Notes: a model not told the origin generated them from the letters alone. Positions 1-8,583 are shown, counted from the stretch's first letter. The stretch is 64,000 bases of DNA from Streptomyces cathayae (GCF_029760955.1 NZ_CP121682.1:744001-808000), one strand, 5' to 3'. Program-made: numbers and translations.

Positions 1-282
1 CGAGAGGTCGACCTCGCCGCCGATCATCAGCAGCGCCACCGGCAGGGCCATGATGCCGATGGTCGAGGACTGGTACAGGATGTTCGCCATCGAGCTGCTG
101 TCCCGCATCGGCGGGGCGGCGATCAGGAAGAACACCAGAACGACCACGACGCCGAGGAAGACGCCGACCTCGGGCCTGGCCAGCAGTCTGCGGGCCGGTG
201 TGCGCCGCGCGGTGCGGCCGTCGGTCTCCTTCGGGCCGGGGGCCGGCGGTGGGGTCACCGCCGGCTCAGCCTGTCGGGTCAT
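1..282 (-). CDS. Sugar (inositol-type) ABC transporter permease, N-terminal part
   Basis: This is an inner-membrane permease of the RbsC/BPD_transp_2 family, cut by the window edge so that only the first 94 codons are visible. A Pro-rich cytoplasmic leader of about 36 residues is followed by a first membrane segment (residues about 39-56). Near residue 88 comes the GGEVDLS motif typical of ribose/inositol-type permeases. The ATG lies 5 nt after the stop of the upstream binding-protein gene, so the two are co-transcribed. Divergence from the inositol catabolic genes suggests myo-inositol as substrate; that substrate is inferred. The ATPase is presumably outside the window. Confidence 0.85.
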   Translation of the reverse strand, partial: MTRQAEPAVTPPPAPGPKETDGRTARRTPARRLLARPEVGVFLGVVVVLVFFLIAAPPMRDSSSMANILYQSSTIGIMALPVALLMIGGEVDLS

Positions 283-287
283 GCTGA

Positions 288-1307
288 TCACCGAGTGCCC
301 TTCGCGGCGTACTCGGAGACCGCGTCGACGTTGGACTTGTCGACGAACGCCGGGCCGGTCAGCACCGGCTGCTCACCGCCGCCGCTGTAGTTGCCGTTGT
401 TCTCGTAGAGCCACAGGCCGTCGATGGCGAGGTAGCCCTGGAGGTAGGGCTGCTGGTCCACGGCGAACTCGATGTCGCCGGCCTGGATCGCCTTGGTCAG
501 GTCCTTGTTGAGGTCGAAGGTGGCGACCTTCGCCTTGCTGCCGGCGTCGCCCACCGACTGCACCGCGGTCGGCGCGAACGGGGCGCCGAGGGTGGCGACG
601 TAGTCGATGGCGGAGTCCTGCTTGAGCTTGGCGGTGATCGTCGACTTCACCGACGGCATGTCGACGCCGTTGACGTTGAGGATCTGGGTCTTGCCCTCGA
701 AGGTCTTCTTCAGGCCGTCGCAGCGCTGGGTCAGGCCGACGTTGCCCTGCTCGTGGATGACGCAGACGGTGTTCTTCGCACCCACCTCGTTCAGCTTCTT
801 GCCGAAGGCCTCACCCGCGACGGACTCGTCCTGGCCGAAGAACTCGAGCAGGCCGAGGTCCTTCCAGTCGCTCAGACCGGAGTTGATGCCGACGACGGGT
901 ATGCCGGCCTTCGTCGCCTTGCCGATGACGCTCTTGAGCGCGTCCGGCTTGGCGAGGGTGATGGCGATGCCGTCGACCTTCTGGTCGATCGCGTTCTGCA
1001 CCAGGTTGGCCTGGTTGCCCGCGTTCGGGTCGGCGGAGTAGATGAGCTTGACGTTGTCCTTGGCGGCGGCGGCCTCGGCGCCCTTGCGGACGATGTCCCA
1101 GAAGGTGTCACCGGGTGCCTGGTGCGTGACGAGGGCCACCGTCATGCGGGGCGTGCTCGCCTTGCCCGTCGAGGAGGCGTCCGCGCCGTCCTCGGACTTC
1201 TTGCCACCGGAACCGCTGGAGCAGCCGGCAAGGGTCAGGGCGGCCGCCGCGGCCACCGCGACGAACGGCACGATCCTGCGGGGGCGGTGGTGAGAAGAGC
1301 GGTCCAT
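288..1307 (-). CDS. ABC transporter substrate-binding lipoprotein, probably for myo-inositol
   Basis: This is an extracellular periplasmic-binding-protein-family (RbsB-like, Peripla_BP_4) solute receptor of about 339 residues. The signal peptide ends in the lipobox LAGCSSG and is followed by a Gly/Ser-rich linker. The mature part begins MTVALVTHQAPGDTFWD and keeps the two-lobe pattern of sugar receptors (KVDGIAITLAKPDAL, GIPVVGINSG). I chose the ATG at 1307 because a GAGG lies 11 nt upstream; an in-frame GTG at 1319 is the alternative. It is the first gene of the leftward transport operon and faces the catabolic operon, which supports inositol as ligand, though the sequence does not prove it. 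Confidence 0.85.
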   Translation of the reverse strand: MDRSSHHRPRRIVPFVAVAAAAALTLAGCSSGSGGKKSEDGADASSTGKASTPRMTVALVTHQAPGDTFWDIVRKGAEAAAAKDNVKLIYSADPNAGNQANLVQNAIDQKVDGIAITLAKPDALKSVIGKATKAGIPVVGINSGLSDWKDLGLLEFFGQDESVAGEAFGKKLNEVGAKNTVCVIHEQGNVGLTQRCDGLKKTFEGKTQILNVNGVDMPSVKSTITAKLKQDSAIDYVATLGAPFAPTAVQSVGDAGSKAKVATFDLNKDLTKAIQAGDIEFAVDQQPYLQGYLAIDGLWLYENNGNYSGGGEQPVLTGPAFVDKSNVDAVSEYAAKGTR

Positions 1308-1418
1308 CTTAGCCTGCACCTCACTGTGCTACGCGGAAAAAGGGCGGGTTCCGAGGATCCTCCCCGGAGCCTCGGACGTCCGGTCTGTCGTGCGAAACGG
1401 CTGTCGTGCTGGGACGGG

Positions 1419-1447
1419 ATCAAATCCCTTGCCGAGCACTCTGTCAA
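1419..1447 (-). promoter_or_regulatory. Promoter of the leftward ABC transporter operon
   Basis: Read on the minus strand, a perfect TTGACA -35 box (1447-1442) is followed after 17 nt by TTTGAT (1424-1419) as the -10. The -35 lies inside the left arm of the inverted repeat at 1441-1506, so a protein bound there would cover it. Predicted by inspection only. Confidence 0.5.
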
Positions 1448-1506
1448 TACTTTGTTAAGACATCCTTTCACCAGCTAGTCCGAATGTAAGTACAAACTAT
1501 TGACAG
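1441..1506. promoter_or_regulatory. Inverted repeat, putative operator for the divergent inositol genes
   Basis: The arms CTGTCAATACTTTGT (1441-1455) and ACAAACTATTGACAG (1492-1506) are inverted copies matching at 14 of 15 positions, with centres about 51 nt apart. Each arm contains a TTGACA -35 box pointing outward, so one regulator could repress the transporter and catabolic promoters together. The GntR protein encoded at 5586 is the obvious candidate ligand-responsive repressor; that link is inferred. The rest of the 1308-1620 gap shows nothing else I can support. Confidence 0.6.
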
Positions 1507-1529
1507 CGTCGCCCTCCGCGACCTACACC
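1500..1529 (+). promoter_or_regulatory. Promoter of the rightward inositol catabolic operon
   Basis: A TTGACA box at 1500-1505 is followed after 18 nt by TACACC (1524-1529), a weak -10. The -35 sits in the right arm of the inverted repeat. Transcription from here would give a leader of roughly 85 nt before the iolC remnant. Confidence 0.45.
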
Positions 1530-1620
1530 TGAGAGGCGGCAGGTCCCTGGCTTTCCACGTCCCCACCGTCGCAGGGCGCCAGGGGACCCGCATCCCCAGC
1601 AGTTCGAGGAGCTTCGCTCG

Positions 1621-1818
1621 ATGACCGACTCAGACGCACCACAGTATTTCGACCTGATCACCTTGGGTCGCATCGGGGTCGACCTTTACCCGTTGGAGAC
1701 CGGAGTTCCGCCGGCGAAGGGCGAAACATTCGGAAAGTTCCCCGGTGGTTCGGCCGCGGGCGTCGCGGTGGCCGCCGCCGTGCCACCGGGCGACGCGCGC
1801 CTGCCGAACCAGCCCTGA
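1621..1818 (+). pseudogene. iolC: iolC remnant (5-dehydro-2-deoxygluconokinase, N-terminal stub)
   Basis: The first ~48 residues read as the conserved start of IolC, a PfkB/ribokinase-family kinase: FDLITLGRIGVDLYPLETGV, then ETFGKFPGGSAAGVAVAAA. The frame then passes straight into VPPGDARLPNQP and stops, giving 65 residues where the family has about 320-340. The substrate pocket, the anion hole and the C-terminal catalytic Asp are all absent. A GAGGAG lies upstream of the ATG, and the next gene starts 13 nt downstream. The simplest reading is an internal deletion that joined the N-terminus to a short tail. It cannot supply the DKG kinase step of inositol catabolism. Confidence 0.85.
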
Positions 1819-1831
1819 ACGGAGTCCTCTC

Positions 1832-2707
1832 GTGAACCTCAGCATCTGTGACCTCACCGCGGTCCGGGCCCGGCATCCCGAGGCCGTCGCCGAGGCGGCG
1901 GCCCGCCGGGCGCGCCGCCCGCTGATCGGCGACAACGGGCGGCTGATGATCGTGGCCGCCGACCATCCCGCACGGGGCGCGCTCGGCATCGGCGACCGGC
2001 GGCTGGCCATGGCCGACCGCGCCGATCTGCTGGAACGTCTCTGCGTCGCGCTGTCCCGGCCCGGTGTCGACGGGGTGCTGGCCACCGCCGACGTCCTGGA
2101 GGACCTGCTGCTGCTCGGCGCGCTGGAGAACAAGGTCGTCATGGGGTCGATGAACCGCGGCGGGCTGGCGGGCTCGGCCTTCGAGATGGACGACCGCTTC
2201 ACCGGCCACCGCCCCGAGGACATCGAGCGGTTCGGCTTCGACGCGGGCAAGCTGCTGGTCCGCATCGACTACGACGACCCGGGCTCCCTGACCACCCTGG
2301 AGTCCACCGCCCGCGCCGTCGACGCCATGGCCGAACGCCGGCTCCCGGTGTTCGTGGAGCCGTTCATCTCGCGCCGGGTCGACGGCAGGGTCCGCAACGA
2401 CCTGTCGGCCGAGGCCGTCATCCGGTCCATCGCCATCGCCTCCGGCCTCGGCGGCACCTCCGCCTACACCTGGCTGAAACTGCCCGTCACCGAGAACGCC
2501 GACGACATGGCGGAGGTCCTGCGGAGCTCCACCCTGCCCGTGGTGCTGCTCGGCGGCGAGGTCGGCGACCAGGAGGCGGCGTACGAGCGGTGGGGCAAGG
2601 CGCTGCGGCTGCCCTCCGTGCAGGGCATGGTCGTCGGCCGCTCGCTGCTCTACCCGGCGAGCGGCACCGTGGAGTCGGCGGTGGACACGGCCGTAGGTCT
2701 GCTGTGA
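1832..2707 (+). CDS. Cgl0158-type (beta/alpha)8 aldolase of the inositol operon
   Basis: A 291-residue class-I-aldolase-like barrel, of the kind often labelled deoxyribose-phosphate aldolase or Cgl0158 family in actinobacterial iol clusters. It probably cleaves the phosphorylated keto-acid intermediate late in inositol catabolism. Conserved stretches include LMIVAADHPARGALGIGD near the N-terminus, GKLLVRIDYDD in mid-protein and PVVLLGGEVGD then VQGMVVGRSLLYP near the end. The GTG at 1832 has a GGAG 7 nt upstream; a longer frame reaching back to 1745 overlaps the iolC remnant and lacks a better start. It sits between iolC and iolB as in related clusters. The exact reaction is inferred from context. 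Confidence 0.85.
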   Translation: MNLSICDLTAVRARHPEAVAEAAARRARRPLIGDNGRLMIVAADHPARGALGIGDRRLAMADRADLLERLCVALSRPGVDGVLATADVLEDLLLLGALENKVVMGSMNRGGLAGSAFEMDDRFTGHRPEDIERFGFDAGKLLVRIDYDDPGSLTTLESTARAVDAMAERRLPVFVEPFISRRVDGRVRNDLSAEAVIRSIAIASGLGGTSAYTWLKLPVTENADDMAEVLRSSTLPVVLLGGEVGDQEAAYERWGKALRLPSVQGMVVGRSLLYPASGTVESAVDTAVGLL

Positions 2708-2753
2708 GAAACCCGTTGAGAAGCCCGTTGAGAAACTCGTCGAGAAGCCCGTT
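2706..2753 (+). repeat. Four tandem 12-bp units between aldolase and iolB
   Basis: The spacer carries four head-to-tail units of the form GAGAAnCcCGTt (GAGAAACCCGTT, GAGAAGCCCGTT, GAGAAACTCGTC, GAGAAGCCCGTT), starting at the aldolase stop codon. The unit length is a multiple of three, but no gene reads through it. It is followed directly by the GGAGG of iolB. Confidence 0.7.
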
Positions 2754-2771
2754 CCGAGACGGAGGCACGCC

Positions 2772-3665
2772 ATGAGGTACCACCTTCCCGCGGGCAGGGC
2801 GCACGCCGGCCCCTACGTCGTCGACGTGACCCCCGAGACCGCCGGCTGGGGGTACTCCAGCCTGCGCGTGCTGGAACTGCCGCCCGGCGGCAGCCACACC
2901 TTCGACACCGGTGACAGCGAGTGGATCGTGCTGCCGCTGAGCGGCGGCTGCACGGTCGTCGCGGACGACGACTTCGGCCACGACACCTTCGAACTCACCG
3001 GCCGCACCGGTGTGTTCGACGGCGTCACCGACTTCGCCTATGTGCCGCGCGACGCCCGCGCGAGCGTGACCTCCGCCGCGGGCGGCCGGTTCGCGCTCAC
3101 CGGCGCCCGCTGTACCCGCCGCCTGCCCGCCCGCTACGGACCGGCCTCCGGCGTCCCCGTGGAGCTGCGCGGCACCGGGAGCTGCTCCCGGCAGGTCAAC
3201 AACTTCGGCGCGGCGGGCACGTTCGAGTGCGACAAGCTGATCGCGGTGGAGGTGCTCACCCCGGGCGGCAACTGGTCGTCCTTCCCGCCGCACAAGCACG
3301 ACGAGCACCGGCCGGGCGAGGAGTCCGTGCTGGAGGAGATCTACTACTTCGAGTTCGCCGGCCACGACGGCATCCCCGGCCTCGGCTACCAGCGGGTCTC
3401 CCCCTCCGGCCCGGACCGGGAGACGGACGTGCTCGCCGAGGTGCGCGACGGCGACGTCGTCCTCATCCCGGACGGCTGGCACGGGCCGTCCATGGCGGTG
3501 CCCGGCCACCACATGTACTACCTCAACGTCATGGCCGGCCCGGAGACCGAACGGGCCTGGCTGATCTGCGACCACCCCGACCACGCCTGGATCCGCGACA
3601 CCTGGCCGGACCGGCCGGTCGACCCCCGTCTCCCCCTCTACACCGCCCCGGAGAGGTCCGCATGA
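2772..3665 (+). CDS. iolB: 5-deoxy-glucuronate isomerase
   Basis: IolB converts 5-deoxy-D-glucuronate to 5-dehydro-2-deoxy-D-gluconate in myo-inositol catabolism, in the cytoplasm. The 297-residue length is typical. It is a bicupin, and the metal-binding face is visible at about residues 170-200 as PPHKHDEHRPGEESVLEEI, with His/His/Glu ligands. A second His cluster lies in the C-terminal half (IPDGWHGPSMAVPGHHMYY). GGAGG precedes the ATG, and the gene ends in an ATGA overlap with iolD, so the two are translationally coupled. Its product would be the substrate of IolC, which is only a stub here. Confidence 0.95.
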   Translation: MRYHLPAGRAHAGPYVVDVTPETAGWGYSSLRVLELPPGGSHTFDTGDSEWIVLPLSGGCTVVADDDFGHDTFELTGRTGVFDGVTDFAYVPRDARASVTSAAGGRFALTGARCTRRLPARYGPASGVPVELRGTGSCSRQVNNFGAAGTFECDKLIAVEVLTPGGNWSSFPPHKHDEHRPGEESVLEEIYYFEFAGHDGIPGLGYQRVSPSGPDRETDVLAEVRDGDVVLIPDGWHGPSMAVPGHHMYYLNVMAGPETERAWLICDHPDHAWIRDTWPDRPVDPRLPLYTAPERSA

Positions 3666-5533
3666 GCGCCGCCACCCGCCGACTGACCACCGCCCAGGCC
3701 CTGGTGCGTTTCCTGTCCGCCCAGTACACCGAGCGGGACGGCGCACGGCACCGGCTGATCGCGGGCACCTGGGGCATCTTCGGCCACGGCAACGTGGCGG
3801 GCGTCGGGCAGGCACTCGTCGAGTACGCCGACGTCATGCCGTACCACCAGGGCCGCAACGAGCAGTCGATGGTGCACGCGGCCGTCGCCCACGCCCGCCA
3901 GCTCAACCGGCTCTCCGCGCAGGCCGTGACGACGTCCATCGGCCCCGGCGCCACCAACCTGGTCACCGGCGCCGCCCTCGCCACGATCAACCGGCTGCCG
4001 GTGCTGCTGCTGCCCGGCGACTACTTCGCCTCGCGCGCCGCCGACCCGCTGCTCCAGCAGCTGGAGCACCCGGTCGAGGCCGACGTCTCCGTCAACGACA
4101 CCCTGCGCCCCGTCTCCCGCTTCTTCGACCGGATCACCCGCCCCGAGGCGCTGATCGCCTCCGCGCTGAACGCGATGCGGGTGCTCGCCGACCCGGCCGA
4201 GACCGGTGCCGTCACCCTCGCACTGCCGCAGGACGTCCAGGCCGAGGCGTACGACTGGCCCGAGGAGTTCTTCGCCGACCGCGTCTGGCCCGTACGGCGT
4301 CCGGCACCGGACCCGGCCGAGCTGGCGGCGGCCGTGGCAGCCGTACGGGCCGCCCGGCGCCCGCTGATCGTCGCGGGCGGCGGCGTCCACCACAGCGAGG
4401 CCGAGGCGGCGCTCAAGGCCCTCGTCGACGCCACCGGCATCCCGGTCGCCTCCACCCAGGCCGGCAAGGGCTCCCTGCGCCACGACCACCCGGCCGACCT
4501 GGGCGGCATCGGCCACACCGGCACCGCGGTGAGCGACGACCTCGCCCGCACCGCCGACCTGGTGATCGGCGTCGGCACCCGCTACACCGACTTCACCACC
4601 GCCTCCGGCACCCTCTTCCGCCACCCGGACGTCCGCTTCCTCAACCTCAACATCACCGGCTTCGACGCCCACAAGCTGGCGGCGCGCACCCTGGTCGGCG
4701 ACGCCCGCACCGGGCTCGAGCAGCTCGCCGGAGAGCTGACCGGGCACCGTGTGGACGCGGCGTACGAGGCGGAGTACCGCGCCGGCAAGGAGCGCTGGGA
4801 GCAGGTCGTCGAGACCGCCTACCGCGCCGACGACGACAGCGCCGTACCGACCCAGACCCAGGTCCTCGGCGCGCTCGACGCGGTCGTGGGCGACACGGAC
4901 GTGGTGATCAACGCGGCCGGTTCGCTCCCCGGCGACCTGCACAAGCTGTGGCGTGCGCGCAGCCCGCGCCAGTACCACCTGGAGTACGGCTACTCCTGCA
5001 TGGGCTACGAGATCCCGGCCGCCCTCGGCGTCCAGCAGGCCGCGCCCGGCACCCCGGTCTGGGCGCTGGTCGGCGACGGCACGTATCTGATGATGCCGAC
5101 GGAGATCGTCACGGCCGTCCAGGAGCGGCTGCCCGTCAAGATGGTCCTGATCCAGAACCACGGGTACGCCTCCATCGGCGGCCTGTCCGAGGAGACCGGC
5201 GGCGAACGCTTCGGCACCGCCTACCGCTACCGGGCCGAGGACGGCACCTTCTCCGGCGCCCCGCTGCCCGTCGACCTGGCCGCGAACGCGGCCAGCCTGG
5301 GCATGGACGTACTGCGCGCCAAGACGGTGCGGGAGGTGCGGGACGCCCTGGCGCGGGCCCGTACCGCCGACCGTCCGACGTGCGTGTACGTCGAGACGGA
5401 CCCGGCCCCCACCGCTCCCCCGGCCGAGGCCTGGTGGGACGTGCCGGTGGCCGAGGTCGCCTCCCGCGAGGCCGCCGTCCGGGCCCGCGAACGCTACGAC
5501 GCCCGGGTCGCCGACCGACGGCGCCACCTCTGA
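3662..5533 (+). CDS. iolD: 3D-(3,5/4)-trihydroxycyclohexane-1,2-dione hydrolase
   Basis: IolD is a thiamine-diphosphate enzyme that opens the inositol-derived ring to give 5-deoxy-D-glucuronate. The 623 residues follow the acetolactate-synthase layout. An N-terminal Pyr domain carries the QGRNEQSMVHAA segment with the cofactor-activating Glu. A central Rossmann-like domain (GGGVHHSEAEAAL) follows. The C-terminal PP domain has the ThDP motif starting GDGTYLMMPTEI and ending near IQNHGYASIGG. I start at the ATG overlapping the iolB stop; a longer frame from 2921 only shadows iolB. Confidence 0.95.
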   Translation: MSAATRRLTTAQALVRFLSAQYTERDGARHRLIAGTWGIFGHGNVAGVGQALVEYADVMPYHQGRNEQSMVHAAVAHARQLNRLSAQAVTTSIGPGATNLVTGAALATINRLPVLLLPGDYFASRAADPLLQQLEHPVEADVSVNDTLRPVSRFFDRITRPEALIASALNAMRVLADPAETGAVTLALPQDVQAEAYDWPEEFFADRVWPVRRPAPDPAELAAAVAAVRAARRPLIVAGGGVHHSEAEAALKALVDATGIPVASTQAGKGSLRHDHPADLGGIGHTGTAVSDDLARTADLVIGVGTRYTDFTTASGTLFRHPDVRFLNLNITGFDAHKLAARTLVGDARTGLEQLAGELTGHRVDAAYEAEYRAGKERWEQVVETAYRADDDSAVPTQTQVLGALDAVVGDTDVVINAAGSLPGDLHKLWRARSPRQYHLEYGYSCMGYEIPAALGVQQAAPGTPVWALVGDGTYLMMPTEIVTAVQERLPVKMVLIQNHGYASIGGLSEETGGERFGTAYRYRAEDGTFSGAPLPVDLAANAASLGMDVLRAKTVREVRDALARARTADRPTCVYVETDPAPTAPPAEAWWDVPVAEVASREAAVRARERYDARVADRRRHL

Positions 5534-5585
5534 CCAGTTCCCGAACCGACCGTCCCCGACCGCGCCCTCGACAGGGAGGCACCCC

Positions 5586-6371
5586 ATGGCGAAGTCCGGT
5601 GACCGGCCCCGTGCCGTGACCGAATCCGCGCTCAGCACACTGGACTTCGCCCTGGACCGGGGCAGCCCGGTGCCGCTGTACCACCAGCTCGCCCAGCAAC
5701 TGGAGGCGGCGATCGCACGCGGTGTCCTCGCCCCGGGCAACCTCCTGGGCAACGAGGTCGACCTCTCCGTACGCCTCGGCCTGTCCCGCCCCACCGTCCG
5801 CCAGGCCATCCAGTCCCTCGTCGACAAGGGGCTGCTGGTCCGGCGGCGGGGGGTGGGCACCCAGGTGGTGCACAGCCGGGTCAGACGGCCACTGGAACTG
5901 AGCAGCCTCTACGACGACCTGGAGGCGGCGGGGCAGGGCCCGACCACACGGGTCGTACGCCACGAGACGGTACCGGCGCCCGCCGAGGCGGCCGCCGCGC
6001 TCGGCCTGGCAGGAGGCAGTGAGGTCGTCCTGCTGGAACGCCTGCGCCGCACCCACAATCAGCCGGTCGCCCTGCTGTGCAACTACCTCCCGTGCGACCT
6101 GCTCGACCTGGACGACGCCCGCCTGGAGTCGACCGGCCTGTACCGCATGATGCGCTCGGCCGGCATCACCCTGCACAGCGCCCGCCAGACCGTCGGCGCC
6201 CGCTCGGCCACGGCCTCGGAGGCGGCCCGCCTGGACGAGAAGGTGGGCGCCGCCCTGCTCACCATGGAGCGCACGGCCTACGACGACACGGGCCGCACGG
6301 TGGAGTACGCCACCCACGTCTACCGCGCCTCCCGCTACTCCTTCGACTTCCAGCTCCTGGTCAGGTCCTGA
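5586..6371 (+). CDS. GntR/HutC-family transcriptional regulator
   Basis: A 261-residue repressor-type regulator. A winged-helix GntR domain occupies about residues 20-90 (PLYHQLAQQLEAAIARGVL, then RLGLSRPTVRQAIQSLVDKG). A UTRA ligand-binding domain fills the rest, including LLERLRRTHNQPVALLCNYL. It is the last gene of the rightward inositol operon, 52 nt after iolD with an AGGGAGG ribosome site. It probably senses an inositol intermediate and acts at the inverted repeat at 1441-1506; the site assignment is inferred. Confidence 0.9.
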   Translation: MAKSGDRPRAVTESALSTLDFALDRGSPVPLYHQLAQQLEAAIARGVLAPGNLLGNEVDLSVRLGLSRPTVRQAIQSLVDKGLLVRRRGVGTQVVHSRVRRPLELSSLYDDLEAAGQGPTTRVVRHETVPAPAEAAAALGLAGGSEVVLLERLRRTHNQPVALLCNYLPCDLLDLDDARLESTGLYRMMRSAGITLHSARQTVGARSATASEAARLDEKVGAALLTMERTAYDDTGRTVEYATHVYRASRYSFDFQLLVRS

Positions 6372-6456
6372 GGTCCGCACCGACGGGAGTACGCGCAGCC
6401 GTGTCTCACGTGACCGGCCTCCGGGACCGGGACCCTTCGAGCATCTCGGTCAGTCC

Positions 6457-7374
6457 CTACGCCTGCGTGATCCGTTCGCGCAGCCAGGAGTCGACGCCGC
6501 CGAGCGCCGTCCTGGCCATGGCCGTGGGGTGGCCCGTGAAGCCGTGGGGTGCGTCGGGGTAGACCCGGAGTTCGACGTCATTGCCGGCCGCTGACAACCG
6601 TCCTGCCAGCGCCAGGTTGTCTTCCAGCAGAACATCGGCGCTTCCGACGACCAGCAGCGTCGGGGGAAGCCCGTCAAGAACACCGTAGAGGGGAGAGATG
6701 TCGGGAGCAGTGCGGTCTTCCACATGGCCGGCGTACGCCTGGATGAAGTACTCGTCCGCGATGCGGCGGCCGGCCGGGGTCCGTGCGCTCAGGTCATAGG
6801 TCCCGAATTGGAGCGCCGCGCCGGTGAACCGGCCGACGACACCTCTGTCTCTCAGCCGGAGCAGGGTCGCCAGGGCGAGTGTGGCTCCCGCGGAGCTCCC
6901 GCCGATCGCAAGTCGGGACGTTCCGAAGCGGGCCTCGGCTTCTTCGGTGAGCCAGAGTGCCGCCGCTTCACAGTCGTCGGGTGCCGCCGGCCAGGGATGC
7001 TCGGGGGCCAGCCGGTAGTCGACGCTGACAACGACGAGATGCAGGGCGTCTGCGAGCTCGCGATTGCGTTTGTCCCCTCGCGCTGCGGAGTCCAGGTAGA
7101 AGCCACCGCCGTGTATGTCCAAGTAGACGCCCCGCGGCGGACCGTCGACAGGTGTGAAGATCCTGACGGGGACGCCCACTTCCGCGACTTCGACAGTCTC
7201 TTCGACCGCAGGCGGATCAGCGGCATGAGGAGCGGACCTCTTCGCTCGCGCCTCCTTGAGCCCCTCCAGCGTACTGGGGCCACGGCCTGCCACCCTCGAC
7301 TTGTAGAAGTCACGAGCTTCATCCACCTGCTCCGCGGGCACGTCGGCGAACAGTGCGTCCAGCGCGAACCGCAT
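6457..7374 (-). CDS. Alpha/beta hydrolase, hormone-sensitive-lipase type
   Basis: A 305-residue carboxylesterase-like enzyme of the alpha/beta-hydrolase_3 family. The oxyanion-hole motif HGGGF appears at about residue 90. The nucleophile elbow GGSSAG (Ser at about 161) and a C-terminal DAPHGF with the catalytic His complete the pattern, with the acidic residue probably in VGSADVLLED. A GAGGGGGG site precedes the ATG. It converges with the inositol operon and shows no operon partner. The physiological ester is unknown. Confidence 0.85.
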   Translation of the reverse strand: MRFALDALFADVPAEQVDEARDFYKSRVAGRGPSTLEGLKEARAKRSAPHAADPPAVEETVEVAEVGVPVRIFTPVDGPPRGVYLDIHGGGFYLDSAARGDKRNRELADALHLVVVSVDYRLAPEHPWPAAPDDCEAAALWLTEEAEARFGTSRLAIGGSSAGATLALATLLRLRDRGVVGRFTGAALQFGTYDLSARTPAGRRIADEYFIQAYAGHVEDRTAPDISPLYGVLDGLPPTLLVVGSADVLLEDNLALAGRLSAAGNDVELRVYPDAPHGFTGHPTAMARTALGGVDSWLRERITQA

Positions 7375-7579
7375 GCGCCCCCCTCATCACTCGGATCCCA
7401 ACTCCACGCTATCGCCGACCTACGACGCGAGTCCCCCCGCCGCGATGTAGCCGGAAGTCGGCCCATAGGGCTCGCGGCATCCGACATCATGCTTGACGGG
7501 ACGTCATCCCAAGCCGGGGCTTCCCGCTTGTCCACCGTCGCCCCCGCATCGACCCCGCCCAGGCGCGAAAGGTCGCTGT

Positions 7580-7984
7580 TTATTCTCCTTCGTTCCTGCT
7601 CAAGGCCTTGAGTACGTGATCTAGCTCATTCGGCATCACGACAATGAGAACAGCGCCTTCGGAGGAGGTGCACTCAACGATCCTGGACCTACCGTTGATC
7701 TTGATTGCTTCGCGCCGTGAAGGTGAACGCAGGCTGCCCTGTCGCAACCCTGCCGGAAGTGATACTGCCGCACCGGCCCTGGTACGAGGCTCCCAAGCCA
7801 TCGTGGAAGGGCCTATCACCATTCGCCCTCGAAGCCACCGTCCCTCAAGCGAGGGATGCCGGAGCAGACAGGGAACCTTGATCACATGCCCCTGAGCGGC
7901 ACTTTCTGCACGTTGTTTCACCTTCCGGCGGAGCAGCCACACCGTCAGCCCGGCTACTGCCGGGAAAACCACCAGTTCGATCAC
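7580..7984 (-). CDS. Hypothetical membrane-anchored protein, DUF2550-like
   Basis: A protein of about 134 residues with one N-terminal membrane segment (LVVFPAVAGLTVWLLRR) followed by a basic soluble domain. The pattern GRWLRGRMVIGPSTMAWEP recalls the DUF2550 family, but the match is weak. I take the GTG at 7984; an in-frame TTG at 7996 is equally possible and neither has a clear ribosome site. Codon use is less GC-biased than in its neighbours. No function can be assigned. Confidence 0.5.
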   Translation of the reverse strand: MIELVVFPAVAGLTVWLLRRKVKQRAESAAQGHVIKVPCLLRHPSLEGRWLRGRMVIGPSTMAWEPRTRAGAAVSLPAGLRQGSLRSPSRREAIKINGRSRIVECTSSEGAVLIVVMPNELDHVLKALSRNEGE

Positions 7985-7996
7985 TGAAGCAGTCAA

Positions 7997-8347
7997 GCAG
8001 CAGCCAACCCAGATACCCAGCTGCTCAACAGGCCTCCTCCATCAGAGGATTCGCCTTCGGCCCATCGCCAGAACCCGCGAGAGACTACTGGAAACGGGCC
8101 GGTACCGGCCATCTGAACGGGGGACCGCTGTCGACCGGCACCCTCCATGTCTCAGGGCCGCGGCCTGGGTGAGTGCGCGGCCCGCACTTTGCTCGAGCGA
8201 GCGCGGAGCGAGGACCACCGGGGAGTCGTGCATGCCTTCCCCGCAACGAGCAGCAGGGCCTCGAACGGCATCTGCCGAACCGTTCAACCGATCTTGATGA
8301 GCAATGCTTGCGCGGAAGCGTGTGACGACTGCCCTCGAACACAATCA
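7997..8347. other. Gene-poor stretch upstream of the tRNA-Pro terminator
   Basis: About 350 nt with several short open frames on both strands (for example 8042-8344 minus) that lack ribosome sites, family motifs and consistent codon bias. I see no gene, repeat or clear promoter here. Confidence 0.5.
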
Positions 8348-8381
8348 AGGGCCCCTCCCCACCGAAGTGGAGAAAGGCCCT
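8348..8381 (-). terminator. Stem-loop terminator after tRNA-Pro
   Basis: AGGGCC (8348-8353) pairs with GGCCCT (8376-8381), with an inner stem around a CGAA loop. It lies about 30 nt past the 3' end of the tRNA gene, and an equivalent hairpin follows the twin tRNA at 29454-29489. Confidence 0.7.
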
Positions 8382-8410
8382 GACCTGGGCTCGACGCCCG
8401 TCCTGCACCG

Positions 8411-8484
<74 letters not shown>

Positions 8485-8583
8485 GTGCGGTCACGTGCGG
8501 TGAGGCACGTGATCACGCGGACAGCACTTTACCGCACACCGCGCCCCGTGCCGAAGCGAGGCCGGACGGGGGACAATCGGCGT

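Noticed and set aside
7580..7996. Firm DUF2550 assignment
   Set aside because: Only one segment resembles the family and the start codon is uncertain, so it was left as hypothetical.
8042..8344. Short open frames upstream of the first tRNA-Pro
   Set aside because: No ribosome site, motif or codon bias, and they overlap the tRNA terminator.
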